Part shown: positions 47,456-62,100 of the stretch, piece by piece
How the letters are laid out: each line of letters begins with the position of its first letter
How positions within the stretch are numbered: position 1 is the first letter of the stretch
NCBI GenBank assembly: GCA_013399695.1
Contig: VXAU01001093.1
Span: 248,001-312,000 of the forward strand
Length of the DNA stretch: 64,000 bases
From: Formicarius rufipectus
Lineage: Eukaryota > Chordata > Aves > Passeriformes > Formicariidae
Reading direction: 5' to 3'
Notes under the pieces: model-generated
The model's input: the letters and a program-made list of their open reading frames with translations, nothing else
Databases searched by the model: none
What the model was told of the DNA's origin: nothing
Translations under genes and position numbers: made by a program

Positions 47456-50400
47456 GTTAGTATGTGCATTGGAGTAATTACTATTTCTCAAAAGCAAAAA
47501 TACCATCCAGCATTCATAGCAGAGGCACCATCTTCTCAACAGTGAGTGACAGAAGACATCTTCACCATAGCAACGAGTGTTATCTCCTAAGAATGACATT
47601 AACCTTCCTTGTTACTAGTTTTAAGTCCTTGAGTATAAGCAGCAGTTGCAAGGCAGGTGTGCACTGATTGTACATTTCCATTACTTAATATGTACTGAGT
47701 GTGTATTAGCAACAGTAAGACTAAAATAGACATCACCAGAAGAGGAAGCAATTAAAGGGCTGGAAATACAACCACTAATAATCCAGTCCTAGAAATATGA
47801 TCAAGGAGAGGTCTCCTGTTCATGCTCATGAAAATCAGACCTCTCCATAGAGAAGCCTGGCAGAGAGGAGTTTCAGCAGCAGCATCCTCCCTGTCGATCC
47901 ACAGGTTGATTTTGAATGTCAGAGAGTGGTGGGAGAAGAGAGCAAAAGGAGAAATTGAGAGTTATTTCTATTTCTCTCCTTTTCCTTCTACACCTCTGTT
48001 GCTGCAACTTTTTTCTCATGCAGGGCTGAAATCTAGGAAACTTGAACCAATATTTTAGCTGTTTTAAATTGCTGCATTATGCATTTTTTTCAGAATGTCA
48101 CCAAAGCTTTTTCAAGGAAAGGAGATGAAATTCCCCTTGTAATAGCCCTGTAGGATACGGTGATATTCTGGGAGTGCCATAAAAATGCCATTAAGAGTCA
48201 TTTCATTTTGGCTTCCAGGGGCTCTACACTTATCTATTTTGACTTAAACTCTTTCTTCCATCTCTGCAAGAGAGGAGCATGACACAGGAGTTGCACAAAA
48301 TGAACTCAGATCAGGGAAGACAGATTGTAAATCGAGACTTGCTAGAACTAAATCATGTTCTCTCTCTTGATCTCTTATCTGATAACTTTTATCCAAAAGG
48401 TATTGAAGAATTTAATTGCAACTGCTAAGATGAATCTTTAGGAAGTATTATTCCCCAGGGCCTTCTTTTCTCTGCTCCCCAGACCCTATGTTGCAGTTTT
48501 TTCAAGGTCTCAGTTATGAAGTAGTTATCTTGTGAATTTTAACATCCTTATCCTTTCCTACAGAACTGTTCAGATGAAGAAGAAAACTGTAGCTTTTCAT
48601 TTGCAAGGTTTAGGAATCTAAAGAGGCAGAGCATGAGGGGGAAAGGAGGTGGCTTTCTGAATTCAAATGCTTGCTCTACTTGACAGGCTAAAGACAAAGG
48701 CGAAAAAGGATGTTTTCTGTTTAGAGACTGAAGTACTATAGACAGTCTTGGATTAGAAGCAGGCTGAAATTCCTGTTGTGAACTTCTAATTACTTTGTGT
48801 ATCATGTTTTTTTGATACACTATTTTGCAAAGGCAGTGAAGTTGTGAGTACATGTTAAGACAACTTTATGCATATAAAGAATGAGTGTTGCTGAAGTCTA
48901 TAGGAGATCTAGTTACTCTCTGGAAATAGGTATCATAAAATTCTTGATGGCAAAATACTGCAATTTGCCCATTACCAGTAAGTATTTAAATATTATCAGA
49001 GCACCAAACTGACAACAGAGCCTGTTGTTACTTAATTGAAAGAACACAGGCACCAGGGGACATATGAATGTTTGAAGGAAGACAAAAATGTAATCAATAG
49101 CTGTGGGTAAAGATCAGGTTATATCACACTCAGGAGAACTCTTCCCTCACAGGTAAGTCAGATGGATAGTAAGGACAGTATAGTCCATGCAATATGTTGA
49201 AAATCCCATGAGGCTGCTGCTGGTTTAAATATGAGCAAATGACTGTACCTATACTAGAGACAAATTAAACAGCATTGAGGCAATACAAGCTCAAATCCTA
49301 GAATCCTCTGCTCTGCCTCTGCTCTGTGCACAAGGAAGCCTCAGTATGGTGGGTTTCCGGCACTGAAGGTCTCTGGTGCTGGGAATGCTGAGTTCAGGCA
49401 CAACCAGAATTACTTCCAACCTGGCAAATCTTCACAGGCCATACCAGCTGGTCAGTGGGAGAGCAATAAGGACCCTTGAACCTTACCCTCTTTCCCCTAC
49501 AATGACCTTGCATCTGCTGTTGTGCTGCCCTCTCTGCAAATGATGTGAGACCTCCTCTCTTCTCTGTCTCCTGCAAAGGAAGGGAAAATCCTCTAGAAAG
49601 TCCAGCTACAGGGCTGTAAATTTATGAACAAATGCTGAGTACACATTGGGTGTTATGTGATACCAAGGATCTTCACAGCTAGTTGTACTCTGAGGATGCC
49701 TAATAGGCTGGGTACCACACAAAACGTTTTGGCAGATGTGAGCATCTTCCAAAAGAAAATGTGAAGTGTCTCCTTCATCTTTTTGTTTAGCTCAGGGAGA
49801 GTCAAGCCCAGCTTTTGCAGGTCTTTGTAATGTTCCTCTGTCTGGTGTCTTGTCTGCTCCAAAGACTGTTTGTTTAAAAGAGATCAATGACTCTTGAAAC
49901 AAGAACAGGAAACTCAAGCTTTCAACCCTTGAGGAAAAACCTACTGCTCTTGTTTGCATTTGTTATCTGTAGAACACACTGGCATCTCTCTGCTCTTCAC
50001 GGACCTGCTGGGGAACCCTGTCTGACCCATCGTGTGTGATGGGGTTCTCTTTGTAGGTTACAGTTCTGCTACACACAGTGGACATCTACGGAATGATTGT
50101 GGTGATGCACAAGGAATTCTATGAAATTAGTTTTGGCTAATCAGCAATAGCAAAGCCTAGTAGTATGCACTGGGGAGGTTGGTGTGTATGCAATGAGGTG
50201 GGCTAAATACAGTTCATAGGAAGCAGGAAGCCCTGTCTACTTTGACATCAATGTAAGCACAAACAGCTTTTAATATTTTGCACACTTAAAATCGAGTAAA
50301 TTACCATCTTGCTGGCAGCTTCAGCAGTGGCATGAAAGCTGATTGGATTCGGCTTCTGATTTTGTGTGTAATTTGCTTCATGATCCAAGTGGCTTTATAT

Positions 50401-53400
50401 TTTCATGTATCAAAGAAGTGGATAAAAGTCTGGATATTGTGCCAGTGGACACGTTGGTCTTGATTGCTGAGGAGTACCTTACAGTTATGGACATATGTGT
50501 ATGGAAAGACATTCCTAAAATATTTCTGCTATGTGGCATAGACAGAGGGTAGATAAAATATTCAAATGTAACATTGGATTCAGTGGTCTAGTTTTTTCCT
50601 CCGTCATCCTGACAATATGCACAGTCAGGGGCTGTGTGTCTGTTCAAACATATCACATGCAGGAGAGATGTGTTATCTGTATGGGAAGGCACACCCACTG
50701 CATCCACTGATGCCAATGAGAGTTCTGTATGTCTTAGTTCTTCCCTGGGTGCTGGAGTAGTTTGTATATTCACCTCCAGTATCCATTTAATTTTTGAACT
50801 CTAGTTGTATTATTCACACCCAAGTACAATCAAGACAAAACCTCAAAATCGTAACAGTTGCTTTTTACAGGGTTCTATTGAGCTGCACCTCTGGCAGTAG
50901 GAAAGGGGCTCTCTGGAGGGAAAGCCTCAGATAGGTGTTAACATAATACCATTTTCTGACCCCTCTTTCCCCATACACTTTGAAGCAGGTAGATGTTGTT
51001 AAAAGGTGGGGCTGGTGAGCCAAGTGTATTTTCCTCTATATATGCAGGTAGACAGTAAAACCATGGGTTGGAATATACGTTTCCTACCACATATTAGCAT
51101 TTTTATTGGCCAGTCTGCATTCCTCCTTTAGGGCACCACCACCCTGTATTGATATACAAGGGTGCTCCACAATATACCTTGCCAGGCAGCTCACCCAGTT
51201 GTAACTTCATGTCTGGTTGAGGTTTGTGGCTCCTCTTGGAGACTTGAATATCCACCGAGCGACTTCTGAACACATAAACAGAGAGAACTGATAGGCCAGA
51301 TGTTCCACCAAGCTGAGCCAGGGGTCCTGCCTATCCAGTCTCCAATAATAGTACATGTATATCCCACAGCTGCATGCCAGGCAAGGAGGTACCAGGCAAT
51401 GTGCTTTCAGTGGAGTCCTAATAAGAAAATGGCTTTGCTTTGGAAGCCAAACTTTACATCCCTTTCCTTTTTCATCCATTTTCTCTGTCTACAGCTGTTG
51501 TCATTATCTTTATGAATGCCCCATTCCAATCCTCTGTTGGATTTCAGAGGGTTGCTGTGACATATAGGACAGGAACTGAAATATATCCTCAGGACCATTC
51601 CCAAATTATCCTCATTTTGTGAAATTGACAGAAACCACAGTAAAGGCCTTGCTCTGGAAAGGGAGTTTTGAATGGCAGTTTGTTTTATGACTCTTAATTT
51701 ATTTCTCCTTCAGTTGTTGGTCTCATGACTGACTCCTCCTCCCCTATCCCACTCACACTGTTCAGTGTCATTCTGCAAGAGCTTTCCTTTCATTTCACTG
51801 TACGCAGCCCAGTAATTTTTACCACTGTGAAATGCTTTGGCATATAGGCAGTAAGGAAAAATCTGTGTAACAAGCCTGATGCCTTGGAAATATTTTGTGT
51901 GTTCCTCTGCAGAGGATAGAAGGTGTAAAAACACAGGAGAAAGTATTCTATGGAAAAAATGTATTGCTGTATGTCACATGAACACCGTTTTAGAGCTACA
52001 AATTCATGCATAAAACATAATAAAACATTAAAAATAACACCTCTCCTGCTAGCAATCTACATGAGAATATGGAGCTCAGCTGCCAGTGGGGTTGAGGCTT
52101 GGTAGAAAAAGGTTAGGCATGCGAAGGGGAGAGAGGAACCTTCAGACCCTTCCAAGCAGGAGGCATTTTTCCTTTCTCGTTTTTCTCAGCAAGCTGTGAT
52201 GGAGATACACGTGACTGTCCATTTCCCATACTTTGCTTGGAAAAAGTAGATGGAGCTGAGGCTGAGATGAGGTGGGATGATAGTTTTCCTATGTTCCTTC
52301 CACACACTGCATGGCCTGTCTCATGAGAGTGCCACCTTGGCCACCCTGAGGTGGAAAAGGAGGTCCATCTCCTACCTCCTCTCCTGGTGTGACAAGGTAC
52401 TCACCTTTCTCTGCAACATACCTGCCCAAACACCACTTTTTTTCGGGAAAGAATAGGTGGTGTGGGCAATGAAAGTAGACCTGGGTTGCTTTGAAGTGTC
52501 ATGAAGGTCTTAACTGGTGTGCACATGTCTTGCTCTCCCATCAAATGATGGGAAGGGAGGTTAAAAGAGTTCAGTCGGAAACAACTGCCAAGGATAGCAA
52601 ATTCTTACAAATTGGTGTGCGTTTTTGGAAGGAGGAAGACAGTGCAATTTTGATGAGAAAGGCTGCTTTCATTTTGGACTTTATCGTGCAAGGTGCTGAG
52701 TGCCTTCAGTCCTCATTCACGTTGATAGGAACTGACTGTCCTCATGCTACCTGGCAGGCATGGCTTCTAGGTCAGTTCTCATTCTCCTCTCCTCTGCAGA
52801 CTGTCACTTCACTTCCTAAAGAATGTCTTATTTGATGTCGTCTGTAGCACAGGGAATTAATGAGGTTTTCTTTCAGACTCTTCCCGTTTATCCCCAGAAA
52901 ATCAAAGGGACAGATGTTTTTCCTCTGCTAGAAAATAAACCTCTGGGAAGATGAAAGAGAAGAGCTGGTGTGATGCTTGTACCATCCCCTTCCCAGAGCC
53001 ATCTGAGAGTGTTTGGACCTACCTTGGGCCTCTGAAAAGAAGGGGTGGCTATCTGGTGGCTATCTTGAGTATCATTATGAGCTGCAGTTCTTTCTCATTT
53101 CAAAGTATTGCTAACCCTCAGGGAGGCTTCTCTGGCCACTCCATTCCTCAAGAAATGGATACAAGGCATACTTAATGTCAATGGCACCTCAATCATCCGG
53201 TCTTTGAAAAGTGAAAAGGCCATGACAGATACTTCTGTGAGCAGGAGAATCCCAGTGTTTGTTAAACAGGGACTGCATGCATCTAGTTGAGATGCCTCTC
53301 TGCTGAGCTGTGCAATTCACAAAATGTAAATGGGGCGCTTATCAGATGGATTATTTTCTGAAAGCACTGGCAAAATTACAGTAATTACTTTTCATCCTTC

Positions 53401-56400
53401 TACATTATCTGTATTCCCAAGAAACTTTATAACTTCATACAGAAAATAAATAAATATTTACTTAAAAGATCAGAACAGCTGAGTAAAGGTTCCTTTCACT
53501 TCCCACAAAATCAGCATTTCTCCTGAACAAAAAGCTGTTCTTGGCAGCACAAGATTTTCGCAGGGACAGGGAGAAAGAGGTACTGTCAGTAGAAACTTGT
53601 TTTCAAGGAGAACTCTAGCTATTAATCTAGATCTTCATGATGCTATAGTTTCCTTAAATTCTCATCTCTGTGACATGTCTTTGGGTGAGAAATGAGTTTT
53701 TTCTATTCTTCTTCCTTTAGCAACTGAGTTCTTAGGCATAGATTTTTAGATATACCCACCAAGGTTATTGCCTGGAAATAATCAATAGGAAGGACCCACC
53801 ATTTTAATGTGAAAAAAAGATTAATCCATTTTGTCAAACCATTTACTCTCCCTTAAAGCCACTCATATACATGAGATTATATTTCGTGACTCACAAAGAA
53901 TAAATCTGAAAGATTGGCTTTAAAAGGAAAAAACCCGGTCTGCCATGGATTGTTCAGCTCATAAAACTCTGTAGATTATGGTGTTATTCCACCACCAACT
54001 GGTTCTACGGTATCACAGAGCTCTGCAGACAAGTAATAAGCAAGCCTTATAACAATTCCCCATCCATCCCAAATATGAACATTTTAACCTGGTTTAGTCA
54101 ATTTTTTATTTTCATATATGAAAACCAAAAAAATTTCTTGGGCATTTGTGTCCTTTCTTACTTCAGCATGATAGTGCCCACAGCTTCTTATGTGTTTGTC
54201 CTCAAAATTTCCCCATATGGTAGAAAGGGCTGTCTTGTTACAATTGAGAAACTGAAGTGCAGAAAAGTTAGAAGACTTTACTTTTGGCCACCTGGGAAAG
54301 TCATAAGAGGTCAAGAGCTCCAGCCATGAATTCAGCTGGGACCTTCTCACTTCCTTTCAAAGTTGTATTTAGGGAAAGTGGTTCACAGCCACTCTCACAC
54401 ATCTGACCTGGGAATAATGCAGTGTCCTCATGGAGTGTGTCTGGGTCTAAGACAACTTGGCTGACTGTACACTGAAACAGCCTAGAATGCTCACCGTGTC
54501 CATCACATTGTGCACCTCAGCTGTGAGGATGAGAACAAGCAGCTGGGTGGTGCTACACACTTGAGCAAAAAGACCAGAAGGCCATCAATCCCTTTAGTGG
54601 TAGCACCAGGGTCTAAGAGCTAACTCCAAGTCCTAGGATGCTTTATAGCTGGGCAGAGACCTTATAATATTAGCAATGTCATTCCCAAAACACCCATTTG
54701 ACTATGAGGAAGTATTCAACACAAAAATTTATCCTCATCAAGTTCAGTCCATGATAAGGTCATGGAGGTGTTATGAGAAACATTGCTCTTCTGTAACACG
54801 TACATGTAAATAGTTGGAAAATAGTTCAAAAAATATCAAGTAGCTAACTGAACATCATGACTGCACCATTGCATAAACTCCTTGAAAGAGCAGCAAAGGG
54901 TGAAAATTGCTGATGGCAATTTCCACAGTAGAGTAATTTAGCTCAGAGGCAAAGAGAGTGGTGAAGGAGAGAGAGAATATATATGTCAGCGTGGGAGAAG
55001 GTGGATTTGTACAAGAGGGAGTGCATTAGAGTATGTGTGAGTGTGGAGGAGGGTTTGAAGTGAATTTCTCAGAATTAGGGCAAATTCTGCATTCATAGTA
55101 GATCTTGCAGAGGAGCTGCATGTGTGCATGTGTATACATATGCACACATTTGAACTTGGTCATCTCAGGGTTCTCAGTGTTTTTTAAGACACTTCTCTGG
55201 AATATATTTCCAGTTCTTCTAACTGTAAGGAACAAAACCCTTGAAGGTGGGATTGAAGGCCAGATGAAAATGTAAAACTCAGGAGATGTAGAAAAAAATA
55301 AAGAAAATATTTAGAAAATATATATCAAAGTAGTAAGATTCTTTTTTTATTTTTTCAGAGAGTAGAAAGATGAAGAGGAGGGGATGTCAAGAAAGGGCTT
55401 GCTATAATTGTGCAGGAATGATGCTGGCTTACAGTCAATGATTGTCAGAAAAGGAAATAATAGGGTAGGTAGGCATTCCAGCTCCACCACCAGGCAAAGG
55501 AAGACATGTAGAGAATCCTATGCCACTGAGAATAAGGAGTAGGAGCTAAATTGGCACAGATTCATCCTTCCCATTTCACTGTACCAGTACCTTCAGGTAA
55601 GCAAAAAGCAGATGCTGTTTACTGTTATCCAAGGTCATTTGATGTATAGAGAAGCACACTACTTCTAAGAAATCACAGGTTAGACCAGTGAGAAATGATT
55701 TTCTACAGGACTTTAGTAGAAAATATCTCTTTATTGAATTGGGCAGTGAAGTAAATCCAAGGTCTTTATGCACACTGAATCTTCCCAAAATGTGTGCCAG
55801 GCAGAGTCAAATGTTTAGGCTCTGGTTTCTACTCATTGCTGCTTCCCCTGATAATCCACTCCAGCAGTATTCCAGCTTTGAGACTCCTAAGCACAAATTT
55901 TTGGGCTCATTTCCAGTCACTTATCTTTCCAGTGGGAACAGTCTATTTCTTACTTCTCCCACTTCGGAGCAGCAATTTATACTTCTGATTCATGCTGTGG
56001 TGGACTGAGGGGAAGATTTTATAGTGGTAATACCAATTGTCCCTATCCCACTGTAACTTTGAAGTGCTTAGGAAAACCTCATGAGGTGAGGAAATGTATG
56101 ACAAGAAAATACAGTGTTCATGTAAGCATCAGAATTGTCCTTTACATTTCCCTTAACCTCCAAAAATCATGTTTACAAAGCCGAATTTTCTTCTAATTAA
56201 GAAAACACCTCACAAGGCAAAAATTTCACTTTGAAAAGCTATTTCAAATATATTCTCAGTGATCACTGATCATAAGTCATTGATCTCCTGGTCAGTAGCT
56301 AAAAGACTTTCTCTGACCTCAGTAACCTAAGGATGAATCTAAGTGTACATTGAGTTGTCTGTATTTCCTTTTCCATTGCAGTGATTCAGTGTAGCACTGG

Positions 56401-58718
56401 CTAAATATGAATAACATTTATGATAGCAGTTCGTATGGTATAGCTATATTCCTCAAATTTTCCAGTTAGAAACTACTAGCACCAGTAGTTCCTACAGCCA
56501 GTCTTAGGATCATGTAAAGGATTAAGAAAGGTCATGATTCCCTGATTTTGTCCTTCTGTATTAATTCTGTAAAGGAAACAGATTACAAACCTGAGATTTG
56601 GGCTGTCTGCCTGATGACCTTATAGGGCACAGCCAAATGATTGGAGTTGAATGTTTCTCTCGAGGTGCTGTTTCCTATAATGGTCTTCTTTAGGAGTGGA
56701 AACCATCTGGGATTTACTGTTCAAATGGAACTCAATTTCTAGAAGATTTTCAGCTTTACTACATGCATGTGGCAATGATTGCTTGCAAAATAGAGGCTGT
56801 GTGGATTGTGCTTTACCAAACAATTTAGATATTTGTGGTGAATTTCTACCTATTCAAGTTTTGATTGCAAATTCCATCAATGCAGAAAAAAATATAGAAA
56901 AGTATCAACACCGTGTAACAAAGGTAAACATCTCCCAAAGACTGCTTAATTTGCTTCCACTGTTCAAATGTCCTCCTGACTGAGGACTGTCACACACTCT
57001 ACATATAAATTTTTAAATTGGTTTAAAGCATTAGGCCACAATCTCTTTGGAATAATTTAAGGAATAATTTAATGGTAATGAAGTTAAAGATAACACTCAA
57101 AATAACCACTTAAAGATGTCAAATCATTAATACACACATGCATAAATTCCACTTCCAAATAAAAGCTTTTGCAAGATTCTGAAAAACTTTTGCGTGCTAG
57201 TGGTGCCCAAATATACTCACTGCAGTGTAATACTGATAGAATAAACAAGTGGTGGAAAAGTCAGCAAGACTCATGGGCCAAAAGCTGCAAGAACCTCAAA
57301 GCACTTTTTGCCTATGGATGAAACTAATTTTTTTAATAGACTGGAAAACTTAATGGTTCTCAATTTCCACCTTGGCTCTGGCAAGTAGATATAGTCCATG
57401 ATAGGCTAAGCTAAATCCCACACAAATGAACTCGTCTGTAATGAGGTGTCTGTAATGAGGATGACTAAGCTGCTATCCTGCACGTAGTGAGTGGAGTTTG
57501 GAGAGCCACTCAGCTGCCTAGATATAGAAATACCTCTCCCTAAAACAGACATCTACATCTGGGGACCTGAATAGCCCTGCAGACTCTTTCAGCTTGGGTT
57601 AACGTCTTGCTTTTCCACTACCTATAACTGGAACATAGTCACTCTGTTCGCACACCAACCTTTCAGAGAGTAAACTGGAGTCTCATCCTTTGCAGAACCT
57701 ATGTGTCTTTGAGCTAGGTGACCAAAGGCTTCTGCTGTGTCTCTGTGACTTGCTCCTTGTAGACATGGATGGGTTTGGACAACACCTGAAGGACACTGCA
57801 TTGTGAAAGAAACTGGATGCTGTGGCCTGATGGCTCCTGCTCTTGGGAGCCCTGTACATTAAGGGTCAAGTCCCCAGTTTCCTTTCCAAGAAGGAGGGAA
57901 CATGCAGACCTGCAAGCCTCCAGTCTTTGTCTCGGGGTTTTCTGTGTTTATTTTCTGATTTAGTTTAAGCAGGACAAGCAGCTCGGTGCATATTGCTCAG
58001 CTGGACTGCTGGGCAGTCCACAGACTAGCTTCCAGTCAGTCCTTCAGAAGAGAGATGACCGCTTCGGAGAGCACTGTGTCGTGAAGTTGTTCTGTGGCCC
58101 TGGGAAGGCCTTAATGAGTTTCTTCCACAGTTCTTTCAGGCTACTCTTTCAATTTTCATTGCTGAACTGAGGTATTGGCTTCTCTGTTGAGAGCAGCAGA
58201 GAAGGACACCAACTTCTCTGGAAACTAAGATCTGACCATCAATGTGGATACACTGAATCCTTACAGAGCTATTTGTTTTACAATTGATTGTACATTGGTC
58301 CTTTAAAAAGGAAACACTGAATCTCTCTTGCATGTTGGGACTTGTTCAAACACATGTGTTTGTAAGGGTTAAGTTGCAATCAGGCTGCTTAAAAGGCAGC
58401 AACTTGGCACCAGAATTACTGCAATCAGCTCTGTAACAATTTTTAACATTGATCAACCATGTCTAGTTATATCCAGACTAGCCATTAAAATCACATTAAT
58501 TGATCAGACTATTGGTACCGGCAATGACACTGTTGATGTTGGATAGAAGACCTCCTTACCCTCACAGGGATGAATCATTGCTGGTGCACATGTGCTGATG
58601 CAATCTTTGGCCATGATGACTGAGTGGAGAAGAAGATGCTGAAAGGGTCTGAAACCTCTCTGCAGTTGACATATTACTGGTAAGACTTACCTGCAGACCA
58701 ACAATGATCCATTGATCC

Positions 58719-59039
58719 TCAGACTGCCTTATGAAGGTGTTCCAGCAGCACATCATCAACGAGTCTTTCTTCAATGGATGCAACAATATCACTGCTATAA
58801 GAGGTCTTCACCCTACTGAGGTCAAGGAGGCTGTGCTTGGGACCTCTGCTTTTGCCAAGAAGAGCTGCACTACCAAAGCTGAAAGGCTGTCTTAGAGTAT
58901 GAATGTTGATAGCAGTTTGAAGATCACTAGATCCAAGACTACGTTCAAATAACTCTTTAGGCAAATATATTGTTCTGTCAGGATTTCTTTGTATTTCCTG
59001 ACCTACTTCTGATGGCTGGCATTGTATTTTCATAGGCAA
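58719..59039 (-). other. Unexplained 106-codon minus-strand frame
   Basis: An open frame with ordinary protein-like composition (for example TIYLPKELFERSLGSSDLQ and SSDIVASIEERLVDDVLLEH) ends at TGA. About 30 bases further on is a good donor, ctgcag|GTAAGT. The pattern LP.(S/E)LF followed about 60 residues later by VASI....V.LEHL..AV faintly recalls the C-terminal part of an adhesion-GPCR GAIN domain. No GPS motif or seven-helix exon follows, so I do not assign it. It may be a decayed exon or chance. Confidence 0.15.
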
Positions 59040-59047
59040 GTGTTCTT

Positions 59048-59110
59048 GTTTTTGGTTGGTTGGTTTGTTTGGGTTTGGGTTTTGATTTTGATTTTGGTGG
59101 GGGTTTTGGT
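59048..59110 (+). repeat. G/T-only tract
   Basis: GGTTGGTTGG, then GGGTTTGGG and GGTGGGGG, with T spacers. Several G runs could form a two-layer G-quadruplex. Confidence 0.75.
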
Positions 59111-62100
59111 ATGTCCAGGATCATCTTTGTGTATCTGTGATACTTTGTTGTGGGACAGGTTACTTACCTATGCTGCTTGCACATCAGTGAAACTCAGTGC
59201 GGCCGTGACTGCCACTTGACAGTTTTCTCTGCTGACCTTACAGCAAGCCTCTTTTTCTGTCCATACATGGCACTTAAAAAAGCCCCTTTAGATTAAATCT
59301 AAGGAATGGGAGGGAGTTTACATGATTTGAGCTAGTACAGAACTGTATAGGGTCATTAAACAACTATTTTAAAATTCTTTTAAGATGCATTTATGATGTG
59401 TATGTATATAGCTTTCCCCCCTAAGTGTCTACGATTGGAATCAGTATGAAAAGTCATTTGATGTTTAAAATACCATCATATTCCCCTGGCTGGTGATAAA
59501 TATGGATTTTGACACTAGGGAAATGCTCCTCTATTAATCTGATCAGATTTTTTCTTTGTTTGTTTTTTAATTTGTCCCTTTAGAAACATTTGTAACCCCT
59601 TGGACATAATTTTTTGTTTTCCTCCTAGGAGATCCTGAGATGATATTGAGTTACTTGGGAAATTAGATTTGTCAGCTTTATTTCTGGCTGCTGTCTAAAT
59701 TAATTTTGTAATTAAAACCCAAAGATGTGTGTCTAATATGTATGAATCTACAAAAAGCAGAAAGAGGAAGAAGTATGCTTAAACTTATACAAAAGAAGTA
59801 GTTTGACACATGTCAATGTTACGTTTCAGTGCAAGAAAGAAAATATTTTTTTGGCACTGAGCTCAGAGAACATGTAGGCAAACCAAGCAAAAACTCATGA
59901 ATCTGAAAATTAGTCTGTGAAGTGTTTGTAGTCACAGTCATTTTTTTTTTGCTAAAACATTCAAATACAAATTACAAGATTGAAGATTTAGTATGCACTA
60001 TGAATTTTGCTCATTTAGACATTAATTGCATATGTTGCATTTTGTATATAAGGCTGGGATAGGGAAGGAGAAAAAAGTTGGTTCAGGGAGCTCCTCCCCA
60101 ACCAACATGTTCTCAACTTCATTTTCTCCTGATTCTAATAATTCAATAAATTTTAAACAAGGAGAAAGATACATTTCCCCCTCATCTTCTCTGTTCTATG
60201 ATGCTTGGCATTACTGTTCACCACATACATTATAGCAAACCATTTACATTTTCTGCATCACCATGACCTTTGTGTGCCTTGCCTCTTTTGGAGATGGTGT
60301 GAATTGATCACTACCTGCATGCATCAGCAGTGGCAGTGTTCTCTGCTGACTGGTACCTTCACAGAGTGGTGTTGCTTTTGAGGGTAGCAGCACCAAGGAG
60401 GTGCTCTGCAGATTTAGGAGCAACCTAGGAAAGAGCAGTCATGGTCCCTACCACTGAAGATCCTCCTTCAAGTGGCAACATTTACCAGCTGTTCCCTTGT
60501 TTCACTTAAATTGGTAGGCTCAAGGAAGGCTGTGATCTAGCATTTCCAGTGAGCCACAAATGAAGATGGGTTTATAAATTCAGTCCCCTTTTAACCAGGT
60601 GACAATGCAGGATCATGGATGTGACTAAGCACTAGATCTGTCTGCTTGAGAACCTGAACTGGGATGAGATAAGTCACTGCCACAGATGCTCCAGCTCTCT
60701 GTGCTTTGAATAAAGTCACCATTGGCTGGATAATGTAACCCATGATTTTCTAGCAGCTACCTATGTTGAAAACCAAGTGCACTTTCCCCATGCTTGTTCC
60801 TCCTTAACTAACTGCAGTATCACAGCCGCTGCCATGATGACTGAAAATGTGTCCTGAGCAAAAGGTGGAAGCTGCTTCTTGTTTACTAGCATGGCTGGGC
60901 TGTGAAGGCAAGGTCCAGCCCTGTTAACATGGGCCCTGTTGAGTGAAGGCTGGATTCTGCCCCTGCCTGCCTAAGGTCAGATGGAGGTTTTGTAGTTGCT
61001 TTTCTAGCCATATGGCACAAGACTTGTCACACTTGCTCCCTTGAATTTAGGTGATGTAGTAGTGTCAGTGCCTAAAACTAGATACAGATAATCCATGGTC
61101 TCGATCAGGCACTGTAGTTTGGGTTTCTTGTTTCTCATAGTTGAATGAAAATTTAAGGAAGTGATAGGCTTTGGTCCATTAGGACAAAGTGACTCGGAGG
61201 AGGTAGTCTTTCCTGTTTGAAGATTAATTAATATAATCCATTTATATAAATCTTTACAGGTTCTCAGTTGCAATTGCTCATTCCTTTCTTCTTTGTAAAC
61301 TGGACAGTTATATGTTGATTTTTCCCTATATATGAAATTGTTGTTAGATATATTTTATTATATTGCTTGGTAGACATTTTCCCTTTGCAATTCACCTCTA
61401 CTTATTTGACTTGCAATAAAATAAATAGAAATTATAAAACAAAAAAGCTAAAAGACATGATGTGCTCAGGAAATAAAAAACTATAGTCCACTTGAATGTT
61501 CCAGAGACCTCACACAGACATACACAAACTTAAACCCATCTGTAGACAAGATGAGAAGAGATAAAGGCTGGATTAAGAAGACCTGAAGAAAGGTCTCCTT
61601 AGAAGCTCAAGAAGAATATCCTACCCATCCATGAGCTTTATTTCAAGGCCTGTATTTCTTGTGTTTCCTTATGTTGCACATAATGCAAGTGAGTGACTCT
61701 CAGAATTAGAATTCAGAGGACCATGTTTCTCAGTCATGGCTACACAAAGGTACACCTTGAAGAAATCTGAGGACTATCTGAAAATCCAGTGTTGAGAAGC
61801 AAGGTATGTACCGACAGCTGCAGGTAGGGGATCCACCTCTCAGACGTCTTTAGAACATGCTGGATGGATAAAACCTTGCACAAAGTGATGGAAACTGGGG
61901 CAGTGGAACATCCTGCATATCCAACAGTTTGAGCATATAAAAGTGGACAAGGAAAAATTAGGACCTGCTCTCTGGGCTATAGGATGAAGTGCCGTGTGCC
62001 TCCAGTGAAGGGATATTCCGCAAAGTTAGTTGAGTGGCTGACATGTGTTGCATCTTGGGCTCTATGTCCACATTCCAGTGAAAATCCTGGTATTTATGGC

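Larger units (their letters stand above)
46041..59040. other. Intergenic DNA, no recognised gene
   Basis: About 13 kb without a recognisable gene. It holds one candidate exon (47348-47455) and one unexplained minus-strand frame (58719-59039). Near 57433-57461 a 14-base unit (GTCTGTAATGAGG) is tandemly repeated, and at 57049-57072 GGAATAATTTAA is repeated. ENOX1 would be expected downstream on the minus strand, but none of its exons was recognised. Confidence 0.6.
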
